A stretch of 7,518 nucleotides of DNA from positions 1 through 7,518 of the forward strand of contig DAIQMR010000052.1 in the NCBI GenBank assembly GCA_036788835.1, given 5' to 3'. Positions within the stretch are counted from its first letter, which is position 1. Each line of letters starts with the position of its first letter. The stretch comes from JALCSJ01 sp036788835 (GTDB lineage Bacteria; Bacillota; Negativicutes; Acidaminococcales; Acidaminococcaceae). The notes beneath the pieces are model-generated. The model had not been told where the DNA came from. It saw only the letters and a list, made by a program, of their open reading frames with translations, and made no database searches. Made by a program: the position numbers and the translations under genes. Of the stretch, positions 6,642-7,518 are shown piece by piece.

Positions 6642-6657
6642 AAGGAGGTTATTTTTA

Positions 6658-7059
6658 ATGAGTGATAATACTTTAGAGATGTTTTTTGCTGACAAGGCTA
6701 CATCAGTTCAAGAGGTAGAATACATTGCGTCTGAACGTTTTAAAGACGCGGAAGGCAACCCTATTCCATGGAAGCTGAAAGCGCTTGACTGCCAGCGTGA
6801 AAAGACTTTAAAGGAACAATGTTTTGATAAAGGAAAGTTTAACACATTGAAATACCAAACATTGTTTACCGCTGAATGTGTCGTTTTCCCTGATTTGGGC
6901 AATGCGGCTTTACAAGACAGCTACCATGTAATGGGTAAAGTACCGCTTTTAGAGTCTATGCTTTTAGCTGGAGAGCTTAACTTGCTTAATTTAAGGGTAC
7001 AACAGCTTAATGGGTATGATAAGACCATTAACGACTTAATAGAACAAGCAAAAAACTGA
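6658..7059 (+). CDS. xkdN: Tail assembly chaperone, XkdN-like (short form, G-type)
   Basis: The ATG at 6658 is preferred because AAGGAGG (6642-6648) precedes it by 9 bases; an in-frame ATG at 6622 lies inside the terminator hairpin and has no binding site. The 133-residue product has the XkdN-type pattern: MSDNTLEMFF at the start, VEYIASERFKDAEGNPIPWK (20-39), and a helical rest. Tail assembly chaperones coat the tape measure during tail assembly and are not part of the virion. The gene ends in a slip-prone A AAA AAC directly before the TGA, and the -1 frame continues into a second conserved-type segment. This is the myophage-type equivalent of lambda gpG. Confidence 0.92.
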   Translation: MSDNTLEMFFADKATSVQEVEYIASERFKDAEGNPIPWKLKALDCQREKTLKEQCFDKGKFNTLKYQTLFTAECVVFPDLGNAALQDSYHVMGKVPLLESMLLAGELNLLNLRVQQLNGYDKTINDLIEQAKN

Positions 7060-7232
7060 TTAAGGGAGACGGCGACGCGGCTTATTGCCACTTTGCTTTG
7101 CAAAAACTGCACATACTCCCTTCTACATATATGGCAATGACAAGGCAGGAAAAGGCTTTTATTATAGCCTCTTGCCAAATTAGAGTTAAAGATGAAAAGG
7201 AGGCGGTAGAAAGTGCCAAACACAAACGTTAA
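6658..7232 (+). CDS. xkdN: Tail assembly chaperone, -1 frameshift fusion (long form, G-T type)
   Basis: Slippage by one base back at 7050-7056 lets ribosomes bypass the TGA at 7057 and read CTG ATT AAG from 7056 to a TAA at 7230-7232, adding 58 residues for a 191-residue fusion. The extension reads LIKGDGDAAYCHFALQKLHI then LPSTYMAMTRQEKAFIIAS and ends in a charged helix; the pattern GDGDA.Y...L.KLHILPS...M.R.EKAFIIAS is the one I know from the second part of XkdN-type chaperones. The extension frame has no start with a good binding site of its own at its beginning, which supports expression by frameshift. In known systems the long form recruits the tape measure. Its last 20 bases overlap the tape measure start. 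Confidence 0.85.
7050..7056 (+). promoter_or_regulatory. Programmed -1 ribosomal frameshift slip site, A AAA AAC
   Basis: In the chaperone frame the codons are GCA AAA AAC TGA, so the heptamer has the X XXY YYZ form needed for both P- and A-site tRNAs to re-pair one base back. The stop follows immediately, and the -1 frame encodes a recognisable chaperone extension. A AAA AAC is a well-established efficient -1 slip sequence. Confidence 0.88.
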
Positions 7233-7518
7233 TACTGTTTTTACGGCTACCAACGGCGTAACTCCTGTTATGAATGCTATCGGAGCCAGTGTTAACAGCG
7301 TAACGGAGGGCTTAAGCAAGATAGATAAGCTTGGCAGCCTGATTGGCGTAGGCCTGGGCCTTGGCAGCATTGCTTCCGCGGGACTGATGCTTACATCATC
7401 AATCAACAAAGCTGTAGGTGCTTACCAAAGTTTTGCCGAGCAGGAAATGAAGCTACAGACCATTATGCGGCAGCGCATGGGGGCCAATGCTGACATGGTG
7501 GCCGGTGTCAACAGTGTT
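7213..7518 (+). CDS. Tail tape measure protein, N-terminal part (3' incomplete)
   Basis: A GTG start with GGAGG (7199-7203) nine bases upstream opens a frame that stays open to the window end, 102 residues. It begins MPNTNVNTVFTATNGVTPVM, has a glycine-rich hydrophobic segment at about residues 41-60 (LIGVGLGLGSIASAGLML), then INKAVGAYQSFAEQEMKLQT and IMRQRMGANADMV, an arrangement typical of the N-terminus of phage tape measure proteins. The protein sets tail length and is later released into the host envelope or channel. Position right after the chaperone frameshift pair agrees, as in PBSX-like elements (XkdO position). The start overlaps the long chaperone frame by 20 bases, so initiation is likely coupled to the frameshifted ribosomes. 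Confidence 0.92.
   Translation, partial: MPNTNVNTVFTATNGVTPVMNAIGASVNSVTEGLSKIDKLGSLIGVGLGLGSIASAGLMLTSSINKAVGAYQSFAEQEMKLQTIMRQRMGANADMVAGVNSV

Noticed and set aside
14..7052. A 13-base match, ATAGAACAAGCAA, near both ends of the window (about 14-26 and 7040-7052)
   Set aside because: Both copies encode IEQA inside unrelated genes in coding phase; no flanking similarity, so not an attachment site or repeat.
6921..7409. Minus-strand frame of 162 codons
   Set aside because: It is antisense to the chaperone, its frameshift extension and the tape measure start, all of which have family-like protein sequence; the minus frame does not.

Overview
The window is a stretch of the late (structural) gene module of a tailed phage or prophage with a contractile tail. 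All genes are on the + strand, tightly packed, and mostly linked by ATGA, TAATG or longer overlaps with strong AAGGGAGG-type ribosome binding sites. Gene order and protein motifs match the head-to-tail block of PBSX/skin-like elements of Bacillota. The host is therefore most likely a low-to-medium GC Bacillota (Clostridia or Negativicutes-like); the sequence does not allow a closer assignment. No integrase, attachment site, tRNA, CRISPR or insertion sequence is visible.

Layout. (a) 1-1189: the 3' part of a minor head (SPP1 gp7/Mu F-like) gene ending in a metallopeptidase-like HESAH domain, then a 95-residue protein of unknown function. This part is more AT-rich than the rest. (b) 1190-1430: a short non-coding or leader stretch holding a 13-codon mini-ORF with a very strong ribosome binding site and a clear rho-independent terminator. 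(c) 1431-2934: GP20-type scaffolding protein and major capsid protein. (d) 2949-4616: a 46-residue protein missed by length cut-offs, a gp6-like head-tail connector, a head-closure-like protein with a TTG start, an HK97 gp10-like protein and a tail terminator. (e) 4609-6606: a small conserved-type protein, the tail sheath (XkdK) and the tail tube (XkdM). (f) 6608-6641: a second terminator-like hairpin. (g) 6658-7518: the XkdN-like tail assembly chaperone, its -1 frameshift extension, and the start of the tape measure gene, which runs off the end.

How it works together. Scaffold and coat protein build the procapsid. The connector and head-closure proteins finish the head vertex, and the gp10-like and terminator proteins cap the tail. 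Sheath and tube form the contractile tail around the tape measure. The two chaperone forms, made from one gene pair by ribosomal frameshifting, guide tube assembly on the tape measure. The best second-look items are the A AAA AAC slip site at 7050-7056 with possible downstream RNA structure, the 13-residue mini-ORF in front of a terminator, and the terminator between the tube and chaperone genes.
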